6,812 nt of DNA from Anaerolineales bacterium UBA5195. Its GTDB lineage: Bacteria > Chloroflexota > Anaerolineae > Anaerolineales > Villigracilaceae. This document shows, piece by piece, positions 1 to 6,260 of this stretch. The DNA lies in assembly GCA_002412925.1 (NCBI GenBank), contig DHVZ01000029.1, forward strand, positions 1-6,812, in the 5' to 3' direction. A program made the position numbers and the translations under genes. Under the pieces are notes generated by a model. That model ran no database searches. It was not told the origin of the DNA and saw nothing but the letters and a program-made list of their open reading frames with translations. The first letter of the stretch is position 1. Every line of letters starts with the position of its first letter.

Positions 1-924
1 TTCAACTTCAAAAGCACCCTGATCGCCGGGAATTCTCCCTGGAATTGTCATTTTGAAGGTGGCCCATATATCATTTCCCAGGGCTATAACATCGAGGTCG
101 GGAATCTTTGCCGCTTACAGGAGCGCACCGACATCCAGCTTAGCCCCGGAGCGCCGCTGATTTTTCCCGACCTGGTCGAAGATAACAGACAACTGGTGCA
201 TGTTTTGAACCCCGGCAGCGTGGCTGTCGACAGAATCCCAACCGCTGAGTGCCTGGCCGCAGACCAGCGCGGCGCTTCCCGTCCGCAGGGAGAATGGTGT
301 GATATCGGCGCGTATGAACTGGAAATGGTTGCGTCCAGCCTGGAAAGCTTCTCCGCTCCCATCCTGCCGGAAGCGACGCCCAAACCTACGGCGCTCCCGA
401 CTCCAACCGACGCGCCGCAAATCCCGGCGATCACCTTCACCCGCAATGCGTTTTGTCGCAAAGGCCCCGGCACAGCCTATTTTGACGTCACGGCTTTCGA
501 AAGCGGGAAAACTGCCGACATTGTGTCCAGGAACGAGCAGGGCTCCTGGTGGCTGGTGCAGATTCCCGGCGGACAGCAGCGCTGCTGGGTGGCGGACAGC
601 GTCGGCGACAAAACAGGCGATCTGAGCCTGCTGCCGGTCGAGCCGGCTCCGGTTTTGCCGGATGCCCCCACCGGCTTCAACGACAGCTCGATTTGCAGCC
701 CCAATCTCAACGCGCGCGATGTAAAGCTTGCCTGGGTTGACAGCCCCAACGAAACCAGCTACCGGCTTTATCGCAATGGCGTCTTGCTGGCGACCCTGGG
801 TGCAAACGTCGGTGTTTATGTGGATAACACAGCCAAAGACAAGGGTTTTACATATGAAATCGAAGCGATCAACGCCTTCGGCGCCTCCGCCCGCCAGACG
901 ACCGAGGTCTCGGCTTGCGATTAG
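1..924 (+). CDS. C-terminal part of a secreted modular protein (choice-of-anchor-Q-type end, SH3-like and FN3-like domains)
   Basis: The frame is open from the first base of the window and ends at TAG (922-924). About 307 residues are visible and the start lies outside the window. Visible residues ~60-106 match the end of parallel beta-helix proteins of the 'choice-of-anchor Q' type: a Leu/Pro/Gly-Ser-rich turn, then DQRG, RP and the closing DIGAYE (residues 101-106). A Pro/Thr-rich linker (~120-140) leads to a bacterial SH3-like domain (~147-202) with the CRKGPG and CWV motifs, whose two cysteines could pair. The last ~90 residues (~218-306) look like a fibronectin type III domain (LAW, YRLYRNG, YEIEAIN). 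Family knowledge places such proteins outside the cell, in surface adhesion or polysaccharide binding. No sortase, type IX or membrane anchor follows the last domain. The specific ligand is unknown, and the N-terminal part would decide whether it has lyase activity. Confidence 0.85.
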   Translation, partial: FNFKSTLIAGNSPWNCHFEGGPYIISQGYNIEVGNLCRLQERTDIQLSPGAPLIFPDLVEDNRQLVHVLNPGSVAVDRIPTAECLAADQRGASRPQGEWCDIGAYELEMVASSLESFSAPILPEATPKPTALPTPTDAPQIPAITFTRNAFCRKGPGTAYFDVTAFESGKTADIVSRNEQGSWWLVQIPGGQQRCWVADSVGDKTGDLSLLPVEPAPVLPDAPTGFNDSSICSPNLNARDVKLAWVDSPNETSYRLYRNGVLLATLGANVGVYVDNTAKDKGFTYEIEAINAFGASARQTTEVSACD

Positions 925-950
925 CCGAACTCAGTGATTGAGTTTCATAC

Positions 951-984
951 AAAAAGAGCCTCTCGTGAAATGGAGGCTCTTTTT
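951..984. terminator. Bidirectional Rho-independent terminator between convergent genes
   Basis: A perfect 12-bp inverted repeat (951-962 against 973-984) encloses a 10-nt loop. The left arm begins with five A and the right arm ends with five T, so the RNA of either strand would carry a GC-containing stem followed by U residues. It lies 26 nt after the stop of the plus-strand gene and 14 nt past the stop of the minus-strand zinc-ribbon gene, exactly where both need termination. Confidence 0.9.
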
Positions 985-998
985 GTTGTGTTCATGGT

Positions 999-1550
999 TT
1001 ATTTCAACAAATACTCTGCTGTTTTGGCTGAAAAGTTGCCGGTCAGGAATTGCAGGCGTTCCACTGTTGTTCCAGTTGGAAGCTTGAAGGTGACCCAGCC
1101 GCGCACCTTTGAGCCGGGTGTCAGGATGCGGTGGTTGCCCAGCATCTGGCCTGGCAGACATTCGTATGGCTTTGAGTCATTCTCGTCGTTGTCGTAGGCG
1201 TAACCTTCGGGGTCGAACAAAGTCCACTGGTTGCGGCGGCAGCTGAGCGTTTCTTTGCTGTTGTTGCGGTACTCAACGCTGATGGCAAAAATATTCAGCC
1301 CATCCTGTTGGACGGTCTGGATTTCGTGCAGGCAGATCTCGTAGTCGCCAACCTTGAGCCACTGTTTTAGCTTGTGGGTATAGGTACTGTCTGCCAGGAT
1401 GTTCTCACGCTCGGCTGGTTCCAACTCGCTGATTTTTTGCGAGAGCAGGTAATTGTTGCCGCAGTGTTCGCAGTCGAAGCGCTGCGAATCCTCGCTCACG
1501 CGCAGTTGCGCCCCGCAGGTGGGGCAGTTCAGGTGGATGAAGTTGAACAT
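999..1550 (-). CDS. Zinc-ribbon protein with a DUF4352-like C-terminal domain
   Basis: This is a 183-residue protein. Residues 9-30 form a zinc ribbon with two CX2C pairs (C9/C12 and C27/C30) 14 residues apart. A charged helical linker (~37-62) follows. Residues ~65-182 then form a beta-rich domain resembling DUF4352 (telokin-like), with VGDY, FAISVEYRNNS, QWTLFDPEGY, a PGSKVRGWVTFKLP core and a final LQFLTG strand. I see no signal peptide or membrane segment, so it is probably cytoplasmic, although DUF4352 domains are usually found in exported proteins. The ATG at 1550 is preferred because AAGGAA (1561-1566) lies 10 nt upstream. A TTG at 1574 would add eight residues but has no purine-rich site. 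The gene starts 45 nt after the stop of the LRR lipoprotein and probably shares its transcript. The function is unknown; metal-dependent protein or nucleic-acid contact is a guess from the zinc ribbon. Confidence 0.8.
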   Translation of the reverse strand: MFNFIHLNCPTCGAQLRVSEDSQRFDCEHCGNNYLLSQKISELEPAERENILADSTYTHKLKQWLKVGDYEICLHEIQTVQQDGLNIFAISVEYRNNSKETLSCRRNQWTLFDPEGYAYDNDENDSKPYECLPGQMLGNHRILTPGSKVRGWVTFKLPTGTTVERLQFLTGNFSAKTAEYLLK

Positions 1551-1585
1551 GATGATGGGCTTCCTTGATGACAAGATGATAAGCG

Positions 1586-1604
1586 CAGGAGAATTTTACT
1601 CCTG
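1586..1604. other. Small hairpin spanning the stop codon of the LRR gene
   Basis: CAGGAG (1586-1591) and CTCCTG (1599-1604) form a perfect 6-bp stem with a 7-nt loop that contains most of the LRR gene's TAA stop. On the minus strand no U-run follows, so it is not a convincing terminator. It may affect coupling to, or stability of, the downstream zinc-ribbon message, or it may be chance. Confidence 0.3.
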
Positions 1605-2918
1605 ATGGCCGCACAAGGAGGGTGGGTAAACTCTCCCTGCCAGTGCAGCGCACAATTCCGGGGAGATACTATCGAGTTCGTTACCATCCAGCCAGAGTTC
1701 GGATAAGTTGGTTAGGTTGCCGAATTCCACCGGCAGGCTGGCCAGATAGTTATCCCTTAAATACAACAAGATCAACCTGTTCAGGTTGCCCATTTCAGGT
1801 GGCACGGCGTTCAAATTGTTATCTGACAAGTACAACATTTCCAGATTCGTTAGTTTGCCAAATTCGGGCGGCAGGATCGTCAATTTGTTGTCAGATAAAT
1901 CCAGGTAGGTCAGGTTGGTCAGGTTGCCGATTTCCGAGGGTATTGTTTTGATCTGGTTGTTGGCAAAGGAAAGCTCAGAAAGTTGGGTCAGTTTGCCAAT
2001 TTCGGGTGGAATGCGCCTGAGTTGGTTATCGCTTGCGGAGAAGAAAATTGTCAGGTTGGTCAGGTTGCCAATTTCGGGCGGCAACTTATCCAGGTTGTTT
2101 TGGGACATATCCAAATAAACCAGGTTGGTGAGCTGGCCTATTTCTGGCGGAATGGCACCCAAAGTGTTTCCAGATATATCCAGGGCAGTCAGGTTGGTCA
2201 GCTTGCCGATTTCGGGCGGCAAGGTGGTTATCTGATTCCTTTTGATGTTCAGGTTTTCAAGCCTGGACAAATTGCCCAACCCTGCCGGCGTATCATAGAG
2301 ATAGTTATAACCCAGTGAGAGTTCAACCAGCCCGGTAAGCTCCCCAATTTCTGGCATCTTGCTAATCTGGTTCTCTGTCAGGGAAAGGGATTTCAAGTTG
2401 GTCAGGTGATTAATTTCGCCTGGCAAGCTGCCCAAATCGTTGAAATCCAACGAGAGATCGGTCAGGTTGGCTAGCTCTCCAATTTCGGGCGGTACCTGGC
2501 GTAGGTGGTTTCCCGACAGATCAAGTTTGGTCAAACGAGACAGAGATGCAATTTCGGCGGGCAGTTCGCCGGGCAGAGTGCTAACCCTGACCAGGGTAAT
2601 CTCGCTCACGTGGCCCTCTGCACAGGTCACCCCGCCCCAGGAGCAAGGGGTTTTCGTTTCCAACCATAAATCCTTGCCAACCCATTCTTCGTAGTTTGTG
2701 TTCCAATTTGGGCCGCCCATATGCAGGTAGAGCGCAACCAGGGACAGGCACTCGTCGATGGGAATTTCAGCAACATCTGCGCAGGCAAAACCCGGGGATT
2801 GGGTTTCGATCGGCGCGGGCGCGCGGGTCGGTGGATTGGCAGTTGGAGATGGCCTCGTAGCAGCGCAGGCCGAGAGAACAGGTAGGAGCAAAATCGTCAG
2901 GATGAATAAGCGTTTCAC
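1596..2918 (-). CDS. Leucine-rich-repeat surface lipoprotein
   Basis: This is a 440-residue protein starting at GTG (2916-2918). Residues 1-18 are a lipoprotein signal: K2-R3, a hydrophobic stretch, then the lipobox LSAC with C18 as the lipidation site. A Pro/Thr/Ala-rich tether (~20-45) leads to a cap domain (~46-110) with cysteines at 46, 57, 92 and 99 and a PCSWGGVTC motif (91-99), which is strikingly like the LRRNT_2 cap of plant LRR proteins. Residues 129-428 hold 13 LRRs of the 23-residue 'LxxLxLxxNxLxxLPPEIGxLTN' kind. Repeat 3 has 22 residues and repeat 8 has 24. A short C-terminal cap contains C423 and C436. LRR arrays are binding scaffolds, so a role in protein or cell-surface recognition outside the membrane is likely, but the partner cannot be read from the sequence. 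The start has no clear Shine-Dalgarno site. I saw no other in-frame start that would leave a signal peptide. Confidence 0.92.
   Translation of the reverse strand: MKRLFILTILLLPVLSACAATRPSPTANPPTRAPAPIETQSPGFACADVAEIPIDECLSLVALYLHMGGPNWNTNYEEWVGKDLWLETKTPCSWGGVTCAEGHVSEITLVRVSTLPGELPAEIASLSRLTKLDLSGNHLRQVPPEIGELANLTDLSLDFNDLGSLPGEINHLTNLKSLSLTENQISKMPEIGELTGLVELSLGYNYLYDTPAGLGNLSRLENLNIKRNQITTLPPEIGKLTNLTALDISGNTLGAIPPEIGQLTNLVYLDMSQNNLDKLPPEIGNLTNLTIFFSASDNQLRRIPPEIGKLTQLSELSFANNQIKTIPSEIGNLTNLTYLDLSDNKLTILPPEFGKLTNLEMLYLSDNNLNAVPPEMGNLNRLILLYLRDNYLASLPVEFGNLTNLSELWLDGNELDSISPELCAALAGRVYPPSLCGHQE
1635..2534 (-). repeat. Tandem ~69-bp coding repeats (13 LRR units)
   Basis: Thirteen consecutive units encode LRRs (residues 129-428 of the lipoprotein). 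Most are 69 bp, and they share a GGTTGGTCAGGTTGCC-like plus-strand core that recurs through the gene. Unit 3 is one codon short (around 2341-2360) and unit 8 is one codon long (around 2030-2050). The remaining units keep both frame and length, so the array is under protein-level constraint. DNA similarity between units makes gain or loss of whole repeats by recombination plausible. Confidence 0.8.
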
Positions 2919-3031
2919 AGTTTTATGTGTTTTTCAACAGATTCTTAAGCGAAGTTGTTGTGGGTGTAACCGTAGCCCAACCATCTAAATCAGAAGTATG
3001 AAAATTCCCATAACAAAAGTATACACTCAAT

Positions 3032-3064
3032 CAATAAAACAGGGACAGCCTCCCGGCCGTCCCT
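3032..3064 (-). terminator. Rho-independent-type terminator of the mutase gene
   Basis: AGGGAC (3041-3046) pairs with GTCCCT (3059-3064), and GCC (3048-3050) pairs with GGC (3055-3057), with one mismatch and a 4-nt loop. On the minus strand the stem is followed by GTTTTATTG, a short U-rich tract. It sits 27 nt past the mutase stop, so the LRR gene downstream probably has its own promoter. Confidence 0.7.
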
Positions 3065-3090
3065 GACACCTGACACCTGATACTTGATAC
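3063..3090. repeat. Four 7-bp tandem units
   Basis: Four contiguous heptamers, CTGACAC, CTGACAC, CTGATAC and TTGATAC, lie between the mutase stop codon and its terminator stem. The first two are identical and the last two differ by one or two transitions. Such heptameric tandem repeats are known from some bacterial genomes as replication-slippage or repeat-family sequences. A family assignment here is not possible from one locus. Confidence 0.75.
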
Positions 3091-3091
3091 C

Positions 3092-4744
3092 CTAAAACAC
3101 CGGCGCGATATACTCGCCCCACACATCTCGCAGCGTGTTGCAGACTTCGCCGAGGGTCATCTTGTTCTCGACGCATTCGACAAAGAGCGGCATCAGGTTC
3201 TCTCCGCTTTTGGCGGCGCTGACCAGATGGGCGCGCAGTTCGGCGATTTTGGCGTTGTCGCGGGTCTCGCGCAGGCGGGCCAGCCGGGCACGCGCCTCGG
3301 CTTCGATGGCCGGGTCGATCGCCTGGCGTTCGAGCGTGATCTCTTCCTTAACCTGGAACTGGTTGACGCCGACCACGATCTGCCGGCCTTTTTCGATCGC
3401 CATCTGGGCTTCGTAAGCCGCATTCTGGATCTCGTTCGATTGATAACCCTGCTCGATGCCGTTCATCGCGCCGCCCAAAGAGTCGACACGGGCAATGTAT
3501 TCAGAGGCCAGGCGTTCGATCTCATCGGTCAGGTGCTCAACGAGATACGAGCCCGCCAACGGGTCGACCGAATCGGCCACGCCCGATTCATAGGCGATGA
3601 CCTGCTGGGTGCGCAAGGCCACCCGCACCGATTTCTCGGTCGGCAGCCAAAGCGCCTCATCCATGCTGTTGGTGTGCAGCGACTGCGTCCCGCCCAAAAC
3701 GGCGGAAAGCGCCTGGAGCGTGACGCGCACAACGTTGTTCTCGGGCTGCTGGGCGGTCAGGGTCGAACCGGCGGTCTGGGTGTGGAAGCGCAGTTGCCAC
3801 GAAGACGGCTTCTGGGCCTTGAAACGTTCGCGCATGATTTTGGCCCACATGCGACGCGCCGCGCGGAACTTGGCGACCTCTTCGAGCACATCGTTATGGG
3901 CGTTGAAAAAGAACGACAGTTGCCCGGCGAAATCGTCCACTTGCAGACCGGCCTTGATGGCGGCCTCGACATAAGCGATGGCGTTGGCCAGGGTGAAGGC
4001 CACTTCCTGGGCGGCGGTCGAACCGGCCTCGCGGATGTGGTAACCGGAGATCGAGATCGTGTTCCAACTCGGCACTTCGGCGGCGCAGTACGAGAAAATA
4101 TCGGTGATCAGGCGCATCGAGGGCGCGGGCGGGAAGATATACGTCCCGCGCGCGATATATTCCTTCAAAATGTCGTTCTGGATCGTGCCGCGCAGGGCCT
4201 TCGGCTCGACTCCCTGCTGCTTGCCGACCGCAATGTACATTGCCAGCAGTACCCCGGCCGGGGCGTTGATCGTCATCGAGGTCGAAACCTTGTCGAGCGG
4301 GATCTGGTCGAAGAGCGTCGCCATATCCTCGATCGATGAGATCGACACACCGACCTTGCCCACTTCGCCGAGCGCCATCGGGTCGTCGGCATCGTAGCCG
4401 ATCTGGGTTGGCAGGTCGAAGGCCACTGAAAGCCCGGTCTGGCCGGCTCCCAACAAATAGCGGTAGCGTTTGTTCGATTCGGCGGCGGTCGAGAAACCGG
4501 CGTACTGGCGCATCGTCCAGAAACGCCCGCGGTACATCGTCGGCTGCACGCCGCGCGTAAAGGGGTATTCGCCGGGGAAACCCAATTTTTCCATGTAATC
4601 CGGGTCGGCATCCGCTGGCGCGAAGACCGGCGGCAGTTCGATGCCAGACGAGGTTTCAAATTTCGGTTTGCGTTCCGGGAATTTTTCGACAGATTTCTTG
4701 TGCGCAGATTCTTTCCAGCGCGTGTATTGATCTTGAAGGCTCAT
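3092..4744 (-). CDS. mcmA1: Methylmalonyl-CoA mutase large (catalytic) subunit, without B12-binding domain
   Basis: This 550-residue enzyme subunit interconverts (R)-methylmalonyl-CoA and succinyl-CoA by adenosylcobalamin radical chemistry, linking propionate and odd-chain or branched substrates to the citric acid cycle. The TIM-barrel catalytic domain spans nearly the whole protein. Compared from memory with the P. shermanii enzyme, Tyr89, Gln197, Arg207, Tyr243 and His244 correspond to Y81 (RQYAGFS), Q189 (GTIQND), R199 (EYIARGTY), Y235 and H236 (SGYH). The Tyr and Arg pair that binds the free carboxylate argues against an isobutyryl-CoA mutase, which has Phe and Gln there. The chain stops after the linker region (VWGEYIAPVF), so the DxHxxG cobalamin-binding domain must be a separate protein, not seen in this window. 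The ATG at 4744 is chosen because GGAGAG (4749-4754) sits 6 nt upstream. In-frame ATGs at 4756 and 4762 exist, but the latter is part of a palindrome. Confidence 0.93.
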   Translation of the reverse strand: MSLQDQYTRWKESAHKKSVEKFPERKPKFETSSGIELPPVFAPADADPDYMEKLGFPGEYPFTRGVQPTMYRGRFWTMRQYAGFSTAAESNKRYRYLLGAGQTGLSVAFDLPTQIGYDADDPMALGEVGKVGVSISSIEDMATLFDQIPLDKVSTSMTINAPAGVLLAMYIAVGKQQGVEPKALRGTIQNDILKEYIARGTYIFPPAPSMRLITDIFSYCAAEVPSWNTISISGYHIREAGSTAAQEVAFTLANAIAYVEAAIKAGLQVDDFAGQLSFFFNAHNDVLEEVAKFRAARRMWAKIMRERFKAQKPSSWQLRFHTQTAGSTLTAQQPENNVVRVTLQALSAVLGGTQSLHTNSMDEALWLPTEKSVRVALRTQQVIAYESGVADSVDPLAGSYLVEHLTDEIERLASEYIARVDSLGGAMNGIEQGYQSNEIQNAAYEAQMAIEKGRQIVVGVNQFQVKEEITLERQAIDPAIEAEARARLARLRETRDNAKIAELRAHLVSAAKSGENLMPLFVECVENKMTLGEVCNTLRDVWGEYIAPVF

Positions 4745-4761
4745 GGCTCTCTCCATCTTCA

Positions 4762-4790
4762 TGTCAGCGCGAGCGCTCCTCGCAATGACA
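4762..4790. repeat. Short palindromic intergenic repeat in the mutase leader
   Basis: TGTCA (4762-4766) pairs with TGACA (4786-4790), and GCGAG (4769-4773) pairs with CTCGC (4779-4783), with a 2x2 internal loop and a 5-nt loop. On the minus strand it reads TGTCATTGCGAGGAGCG. I recognise this as the opening of a dispersed intergenic repeat (CATTGCGAGGAGCG...) seen in many unrelated bacterial genomes. Here it appears as a shortened, self-complementary copy that touches the first possible ATG of the mutase. Confidence 0.55.
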
Positions 4791-4803
4791 TATTATTGGG
4801 AAA

Positions 4804-4809
4804 ATTATA
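4804..4809 (-). promoter_or_regulatory. Candidate -10 box for the mutase gene
   Basis: The minus strand reads TATAAT at 4809-4804, a perfect -10 consensus in an otherwise AT-rich patch (4790-4820) between the AraC-type gene and the mutase. It would place transcription start about 50 nt before the ATG, with the palindrome in the leader. No convincing -35 hexamer lies 16-18 bp upstream, so an activator may be needed or the match may be chance. Confidence 0.4.
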
Positions 4810-4909
4810 TTGAATTGTACCGTTTGCGTGGTGTTTCCGACAGCGATAAGCGTCATACCGTTTAACGCCATTTATCCCGAATCGTTCTCCCCGCGGCCTG
4901 TCTCGCCGT

Positions 4910-5725
4910 TTAATCGAGCTTGAGCGCAAGCTGGCAGGGCTGCGCCGGCTGATAAATTTCCAGGTCGAAGTGCGATTCGGCGCTTTGAGCGCTGCGCGGC
5001 AGCCAGGTCTGGTAAGCATAGTCGCGCGTCAGGGGCAGGGCGGCCGGGGCGGATGTGTGCCTAAAAGCAACGTACATCCCGCCCGGCAGGCTGTAGCGAA
5101 CGAAGGTCGGCGCTAACGCTTCAGACGCGGGGAGTTCGACAGCGGCCAGGTAGAAGGCTCCGTTTTTTGTCCAATCTGCGGGGTAGAGACTAACGCCGTA
5201 CCAGGCCGGGGCGTTGGGGACGGCTGCTCGCAGCGCAGCCAGCAGCTCGTGAGTCTGCTCTGGGCTGGTCAGGCGGGTCATCCATCCGGCCAGGGGACGC
5301 TCCGGGTAAAGGGTCGAGTCCGTGTGTAGAAAATCCCCCAAAGCATTGTTTTGCAGGTGCGCCAGGCCGCGCGGACTGAGCAAAAAGCGCGGATCGAGGG
5401 TTTCTTGGGCGCGGAATTGGCTGGGCTGGGTGCCAAACATGCGCTTGAAAGCGCGCGAGTAGGTTTCGGTGTTCTGAAATTGATAATCGGCGGCAATCTC
5501 GGTGATGCGCCGCTCGCTGTGGATCAGTTCTGCGGCGCTGGCGCTCAGCCGCCTTCTGATCAGGTAATCGTAGGGGGTGTGATGGACGGCTTTGTTGAAG
5601 GTGCGCTCAAAATGAAAAAGGGAATAGCCAGCCGCCGCGGCCATATCGGCCACGCTGATCGGTTCGCGCAGGCGGGCCTCGACGCAGGCCAGGCTGGCGG
5701 CAAGGGCGGTCAGGGCGTCGCTCAT
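4910..5725 (-). CDS. AraC-family transcriptional regulator with C-terminal GyrI-like effector domain
   Basis: This 271-residue protein has its DNA-binding part at the N-terminus. HTH 1 lies at ~24-45 (ISVADMAAAAGYSLFHFERTF). HTH 2 lies at ~73-96, followed by the family signature YSRAFKRMFGTQPSQFR (89-105). Residues ~140-262 form a GyrI-like/Rob-type ligand-binding domain (ending LEIYQP). This layout matches Rob/SoxS-type proteins with a sensor tail, which usually bind small hydrophobic or cationic compounds and activate transcription. The ATG at 5725 lies 2 nt after the stop of the upstream GyrI-like gene, with no clear ribosome site of its own, so translation is probably coupled. The stop (4910-4912) is followed by 165 nt before the mutase ATG. 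Whether it controls the mutase, its own operon or distant genes cannot be decided from the sequence. Confidence 0.9.
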   Translation of the reverse strand: MSDALTALAASLACVEARLREPISVADMAAAAGYSLFHFERTFNKAVHHTPYDYLIRRRLSASAAELIHSERRITEIAADYQFQNTETYSRAFKRMFGTQPSQFRAQETLDPRFLLSPRGLAHLQNNALGDFLHTDSTLYPERPLAGWMTRLTSPEQTHELLAALRAAVPNAPAWYGVSLYPADWTKNGAFYLAAVELPASEALAPTFVRYSLPGGMYVAFRHTSAPAALPLTRDYAYQTWLPRSAQSAESHFDLEIYQPAQPCQLALKLD

Positions 5726-5727
5726 GG

Positions 5728-6228
5728 TTAAGCGAGCGGCTGGATTGGAATGTAAACATCGAGTTCGGATTCGGCCAGGTATTCCATGCCTTTGAAGCGT
5801 TCATCGTAAACCTGGAAAAAATATTGCCCGGCGCGGCGGTAGCCGATTTCGCCCAGTCCGCTCTCGATTTCGGCGTACCAGTCCGTGACGATTTTCTCAC
5901 CCTGCACGGTATAGCAGGCATAGCGGGCGGTGGGCAGCACTTTGACGAGCAGGTCGGGCGCAGCCAGATCGAGGTCGTTGATCAGGACACCGGCAAAGAC
6001 CTCGAAGTGGCCTTTCTGTTCGGTTTCGGGGTTGTAAATGTGAACTTCATAGGTGCGGTTGGCCAGGGATTGCAGGTGCGGGTAACGTTTCAGGCTGTGC
6101 CCGAGGCGCTGCCAGAGCCGCCCGATTTCATTTTCCACGTCCCAATCGCCGCTGACAGCGAAGGGATCGCCGTAAAAGCTCAGGCCGAGCAGGGTCAGTT
6201 GGTCGAGGGAATGGATGGTTGGTTGCAT
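5728..6228 (-). CDS. Stand-alone GyrI-like (AraC effector-binding-type) protein
   Basis: This 166-residue protein consists of a single GyrI-like small-molecule-binding domain. Features seen are an N-terminal strand (LTLLGLSFYG, 11-20), an LWQRL helix (38-42), the paired YEVHIYN strand (60-66), FEVFAGVLI (75-83), LPTARYACYTVQG (98-110), a long helix with WYAEI (117-121), and the closing YDERF and SELDVYIPI (154-162). This order is that of the family. It has no DNA-binding domain, signal or membrane segment. Relatives bind drugs or cyanine-like ligands, or hydrolyse toxic epoxides, and E. coli SbmC inhibits gyrase; none of these roles is shown here. AGGAG (6235-6239) sits 6 nt before the ATG, a strong start. 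It precedes an AraC/GyrI gene by 2 nt, which suggests joint sensing of one compound class. Confidence 0.85.
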   Translation of the reverse strand: MQPTIHSLDQLTLLGLSFYGDPFAVSGDWDVENEIGRLWQRLGHSLKRYPHLQSLANRTYEVHIYNPETEQKGHFEVFAGVLINDLDLAAPDLLVKVLPTARYACYTVQGEKIVTDWYAEIESGLGEIGYRRAGQYFFQVYDERFKGMEYLAESELDVYIPIQPLA

Positions 6229-6254
6229 GGGCAGCTCCTGGTGAATATATACCC

Positions 6255-6260
6255 ATTATA
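6255..6260 (-). promoter_or_regulatory. Candidate -10 box for the GyrI-like/AraC operon
   Basis: The minus strand reads TATAAT at 6260-6255, directly next to the edge of the repeat array at 6261, and 26 nt before the ATG. The would-be -35 region falls inside repeat copy 1 (around 6275-6283) and holds no good TTGACA match. If this is the promoter, the repeat supplies its upstream half. Confidence 0.4.

Larger units (their letters stand above)
2919..3091. other. Intergenic region between the mutase and LRR genes: terminator, 7-bp repeats, possible promoter
   Basis: This 173-nt gap holds the mutase terminator (3032-3064) and a 7-bp tandem repeat (3063-3090). After them comes an AT-rich stretch likely to drive the LRR gene. 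A TATACT (minus strand, 3023-3018) could serve as a -10 box, but I find no good -35 at 16-18 bp, and the resulting leader would be about 95 nt. No ORF in the gap looks real. Confidence 0.35.

Noticed and set aside
1551..1574. TTG start of the zinc-ribbon protein at 1574
   Set aside because: No ribosome site precedes it, whereas the ATG at 1550 has AAGGAA upstream. It cannot be fully excluded.
1915..2318. Plus-strand frames opposite the LRR array
   Set aside because: They exist only because the 69-bp repeats carry no stops in these frames. Their repeated peptides mirror the LRR units and have no start site or domain of their own.
3227..4339. 370-codon open frame on the plus strand opposite the mutase
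   Set aside because: It is antisense to a gene with unmistakable mutase motifs. Its protein is rich in Arg, Gly and Asp with no domain, as expected for a shadow of GC-rich codons.
4763..4909. A small gene or terminator between the AraC-type gene and the mutase
   Set aside because: No frame with a start and ribosome site was found, and I see no stem followed by a U-run after the AraC-type stop. Only the candidate -10 box and the palindrome could be supported.
4910..6228. A new defence or signalling system formed by the AraC/GyrI genes with the mutase
   Set aside because: The mutase has its own leader, and the families are ordinary regulators and metabolism. Adjacency in one window is not enough to claim a system.
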